In this document: piece by piece, positions 60,250 to 64,000 of the stretch | Numbering within the stretch: the first letter of the stretch is position 1 | How the letters are laid out: each line of letters opens with the position of its first letter | From: Paralvinella palmiformis | Taxonomy: Eukaryota > Annelida > Polychaeta > Terebellida > Alvinellidae | Length of the DNA stretch: 64,000 nt | Assembly (NCBI GenBank): GCA_025642065.1 | Contig: JAODUP010000041.1 | Location: 53,501 to 117,500, forward strand | Reading direction: 5' to 3' | The notes under the pieces: model-generated | Seen by the model: the letters and a program-made list of their open reading frames with translations, nothing else | The model's database searches: none | What the model was told of the DNA's origin: nothing | Program-made: the position numbers and the translations under genes

Positions 60250-61430
60250 ATATAACATTAGATTGCGTTCGTATACTGGTGACTCACTAACTGTGTGTGG
60301 TGAACTGCTATATGAGATTGTCTATGATGAGCTAAATTGGTCAAAGGTGTTCCATGTTAAACACGAGGAAGCAGGGAGCCCTAATGCCAAGCAGCGATTC
60401 AATTCGATGTTGAAAAATAAGGCTCATTTATTTGAAGACGGTTACGATAGTTTGAAAGGCCATGAGACTCACATCAGAGCTAAGCCAGAGGCTAAGCCAG
60501 TGTTTCACATACAGCATAAGGCACCTTATGCATTACGTGAACCAGTAGAAGCTGAGTTACGAAAGATTGAAGAAAACGGTGTGATTAAAAAGTAGAAATA
60601 TCCGAATGGGCTAGTCCCATTGTAGTGGTTCCGAAGGCGGATCGATCTGTAAGGATCTGTGGTGATGATAAAGTCAGTATTAATCCATCAGTAGAGGATG
60701 AGCAAACAACTCTAGCAGCCATCCAAGAGCTGTATGTGCAAATGGCAGGCTCTAAAGTAAATTAGATTTGTCCCATGCCAACGCACAATTAAAAGTTGAT
60801 GAGGCCACTACTATAAACAACCACAAAGGCTTGTTCGCTTACTTAAAACTGCCGTACGGAGTTAAATATTCACCAAAAATCTTTCAATCTTAGATGGATC
60901 AAATATTGCAGGGTATACCCAAATGTGTCTGTAAGCAAGATGATATACTCATAGATGGAAATGATGAGATTGAGAATTTGGATATTCGTGAAATGTTATT
61001 GGAAAGGTTCAGTGAAAATAATGTGCATATAAAATTGCCAAAATATGATTTTTATAAATCCAGTACTGTATAACTTGGATTTGAGAATTGTGGTGATGGT
61101 GTACAACTAGTGGAAAGTTCTGTAGAGGCAATTAAAAAGGCCCCAGCTCCCACTAATGTGTCCAAGTTAAGGTCGTGGTTAGGAATAGTACAGTGCTATC
61201 ATCAGGTTTTGCCAGATTTAGCAACAGCTTTGAATCCATTACACAGGCTGCCACAACATTTAGTTAACTGGCATTGGTCTAGTGAGTCTAAACAGGCATT
61301 CGAAGAGTGTAAAACTCAGTTGACAAGTGAAATGTTAGTTGTACATTATGGTCCCAGTCAAAAGTTAAGGTTGCCATGACATGTAACTTCCTATGGGCTG
61401 GATCAGTTTAAAAAAATATTTCTTCCAGCT
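60250..61430 (+). mobile_element. Ty3/gypsy retrotransposon pol fragment, broken
   Basis: Blocks in pol order: LRSYTGDSLTVCGE at the protease-RT junction (60265 on); the RT run-in PYALREPVEAELRKIEENGV ending at a stop (60593-60595); after a frameshift SPIVVVPKADRSVRICGD; the catalytic block as KQDDILI, where YxDD is expected (about 60940); then LRSWLGIVQCYHQVLPDLA and the start of RNase H, ending near 61379. Several stops and frame changes separate the blocks. No LTRs, gag or integrase were found, so this is an old truncated copy with no coding function. Confidence 0.85.
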
Positions 61431-61654
61431 AAATATCCTTTGGCTTAGCAGGGGCCACTAAATTACTTATTACAGAGTAGGTTTCTGGTCCGACTTCAAT
61501 GAAAAATATTTGTTTATACATATGCTGGTGCTCTTCAAGGATATACAGTTTATAACCTTTTCACTGACATAATCACACCTTTCCCGATATTAGGTATTTT
61601 AATGAACGATGCTTTGTGATAGATAGCCTGATACGTATTTTATATTCACAATGT

Positions 61655-61655
<1 letters not shown>

Positions 61656-61700
<45 letters not shown>

Positions 61701-61708
61701 CGCTCTCT

Positions 61709-61792
<84 letters not shown>
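61656..61792. repeat. (CT)n-(TA)n microsatellite
   Basis: CT repeat (with a few CG and C-run interruptions) to about 61754, then TA repeat to 61792. It lies shortly after the Ty3 fragment. Confidence 0.95.
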
Positions 61793-61796
<4 letters not shown>

Positions 61797-61904
61797 ATGA
61801 TTGTGTGCTCATCTAACCGTGACCTCAAAGAAATAATGGCTGGTTACAAGGCAATATTCAGAATTGTACTGGAAGCAGCTACAGTCATGGCCCTTTAACA
61901 GTTA

Positions 61905-61915
61905 ATAATAATAGT

Positions 61916-61955
<40 letters not shown>

Positions 61956-61976
61956 GTAATAATAATAATAATAATT
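61905..61976. repeat. (AAT)n microsatellite
   Basis: About 70 bp of AAT repeat with one AGT interruption. Confidence 0.93.
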
Positions 61977-61992
61977 TTGATAATAAATTAAA

Positions 61993-62050
61993 TACAGTAA
62001 GACCTTGGATATCCGGCATTATCCCGAAAATAACGAGGCCGGATAATAAA
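61993..62050. mobile_element. pogo/Tigger-like terminus
   Basis: TA followed by CAGTAAGACCTTGGATATCC, a form typical of pogo-type ends, and an internal inverted piece (GGATATCCGGC against GAGGCCGGATAA). The opposite end was not found, so it may be a solo terminus or a truncated MITE. Confidence 0.4.
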
Positions 62051-62931
62051 ATGGGAATAATTGAGCTTAATGCTTATCCAGATAATTGATAATAAGATCA
62101 ATATGGGAAAGCCCTCTCAGTGTCTTTTTATTTATAATTTGTTGTGTGATCTCCTATTAATATCCTTCTTTTTGTGTTTACTTCAGTGACATACGAAGAG
62201 TGTTTGCTGTCGATGGTGAAATTTGACTGACTTTACGCTAACGATTTTAGAACGTGACGTCACATCTGAGAGATTTCCCCTGTAATCCTAATCTCGAAAC
62301 AAACACAAAGAAAACACCGTAAAGTAGAATGAAAACACATAAGTCCGTAAACTGGAATGAAAACACATCCCGTTGATGTTAATAAAATTAGTTGATTAGG
62401 GGAAATGAAATCCATTTATTTCGATAGTTTGGTGGCGAATTAAATGAGTAAAACCATGCACCAAAAAGGATTTACTTAATGGGTTGCTTTCTCTTTTAAT
62501 TTAAACTTATTTCACATTATAGTACAGCGCTGCATTTATGCTAAATAGACTCCTAGGTTAAATATAACCGATGTAGGCACGTTTAACATTACTATAAGAT
62601 GTTACTTTAGAACAAAGGATGGAACGGATAGATAATAATGGGTACGGAATTACAATAGTTTAGCTTCTTAATAGTCATACATCGTTATTCATCATAAAAA
62701 ACTATTAAAGAAAAGGACACTTATAGTAATACACAATTCTAATATTTTATCACTAATAAACATCGTGTTATGTTTCAGAGCCAATTTTAGTATTTATCTG
62801 TTGTTTTGTTTACGTTGAGCATATCTTCATTTTTAGGTTTCAGCTTTTTAGTTCTGGTTTAAGAAATATATTACTAGCCAACTTCATGGCTAATAAGCAA
62901 TTTTGACATATTGCAGTACACGTATTGTGCT

Positions 62932-63053
<122 letters not shown>

Positions 63054-63529
63054 GAGTCTTTATGCTTTAAAAGGCTTATAGGTACAATCGAATATAAGCT
63101 AAATATTTGTTTCATAACTATTAGTATGTGCCAACTTAGAGTTTGGTAGTAGATTTGTTTCGCTAAATAATAAAAAAAAACAGTTAAATCATCATGAATA
63201 CGGATATCCACAAATACGTCTACATAGAACTGGATTAGTTGAACAGATGAAATGGAGACTGAGCCAGCAGGAAACAGGAGAATAGCCATGACAGAGAATT
63301 TATTAGCCTTAGACTGATTTAGTTTGTTGGGAGAATGTACGACAGTCCTCCCGGAGAACCCGAAGCTGTCCGGATCCGGAAAGGTCTGCTTTGTACCTGC
63401 TCAGGTTAGAGCTGGTTCACGTTACCAATGGCATTCCGACATCTCTGGGGCTGCTCTTAGAAAGAGGCCACTTCACCTGAGCTCATATGTCTCGTACAGG
63501 ACTTGAAGTGTTACTCAGAAATTACCGTC

Positions 63530-63895
63530 ATATGGAGAGCAGAACAGAATAGCAGAACAGAAATGACTGTCATATGGATAGTAGAACAGAAATGGCTGTC
63601 ATATGGATAGCAGAACAGAAATGACTGTCATATGGATAGTAGAACAGAAATGACTCTCATATGGATAGCAGAACAGAAATGACTGTCATATGGATAGTAG
63701 AAAAGAAATGACTGTCATATTGATAGCAGAACAGGATAGCAGAAGAGAAATGACTGTTATATGGATAGTAGAACAGAAATGACTATCATATGGATAGCAG
63801 AACAGAAATGACTATCATATGGATAGTAGAAAAGAAATGACTGTCATATTGATAGTAGAACAGAAATGACTATCATATGGATAGTAGAAGAGAAG
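63530..63895 (+). repeat. 29-bp minisatellite, about 12 copies
   Basis: Unit GAACAGAAATGACTGTCATA followed by TGGATAGCA or TGGATAGTA, with some units shortened near 63730. Unrelated in sequence to the 29-bp array at 53.3 kb. Confidence 0.93.
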
Positions 63896-64000
63896 TTACC
63901 GTTCAGACATAGATAAAATAATATAATTTTGTTCTGTTCTATACTTTAGGCCTGTTAATTTGCTGAAACTCTTATTTAAACGTCAAATTGGTATACATAC

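Overview
This is eukaryotic, intron-rich, AT-rich DNA from an invertebrate animal. The receptor gene type, the tRNA-derived SINEs with ATC-rich tails and the FLYWCH/SWIM transposase relics make a lophotrochozoan, most plausibly a mollusc, the best guess (inference; nothing in the window fixes the species).

The dominant feature is one complete receptor tyrosine kinase gene on the + strand. Its coding exons run from 89 to 35107, and a 3'UTR follows to a poly(A) signal at 35550. I could chain 24 coding exons with consistent splice phases. They total 4221 nt, or 1406 codons plus a TGA stop. The protein has a signal peptide, seven Ig-like domains, one membrane helix (about residues 782-802), a tyrosine kinase split by a roughly 115-residue insert, and a long tyrosine-bearing tail. 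This is the architecture of the VEGF receptor / invertebrate PVR class. YxxM phosphotyrosine motifs in the kinase insert and tail add a KIT/PDGFR-like flavour.

Intron 1 (11.4 kb) holds a tRNA-derived SINE, a 19-nt retroposon tail between perfect 17-bp duplications, a 47-bp near-perfect palindrome and about 3.8 kb of a 34-bp minisatellite broken by implausible homopolymer blocks. Later introns hold a second SINE (12.6-12.9 kb), two MITEs (17.5-18.1 and 22.3-22.5 kb) and two long GAGT/CTCA tetranucleotide arrays. One array starts 10 nt after the exon 6 splice donor.

Downstream of the receptor (35.9-41.8 kb) is a transposon graveyard. It contains a hAT element with terminal repeats and an 8-bp target duplication, a SWIM-finger (ZSWIM/MULE-like) coding relic on the - strand with a duplicated exon-intron unit, a 5'-truncated SINE with target duplications, and the 5' part of a FLYWCH-type MULE transposase.

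From about 42 to 64 kb I see no convincing host gene. This stretch has many microsatellites, a TA-flanked pogo-like MITE, another truncated SINE, a broken Ty3/gypsy pol fragment (60.25-61.4 kb), two 29-bp minisatellites, and several C+G/CpG-richer patches (50.8-51.6, 54.5-55.0, 56.7-57.9 and 58.6-59.3 kb). These patches contain perfect TGACGTCA sites and palindromes and could be regulatory DNA of a neighbouring gene outside the window.
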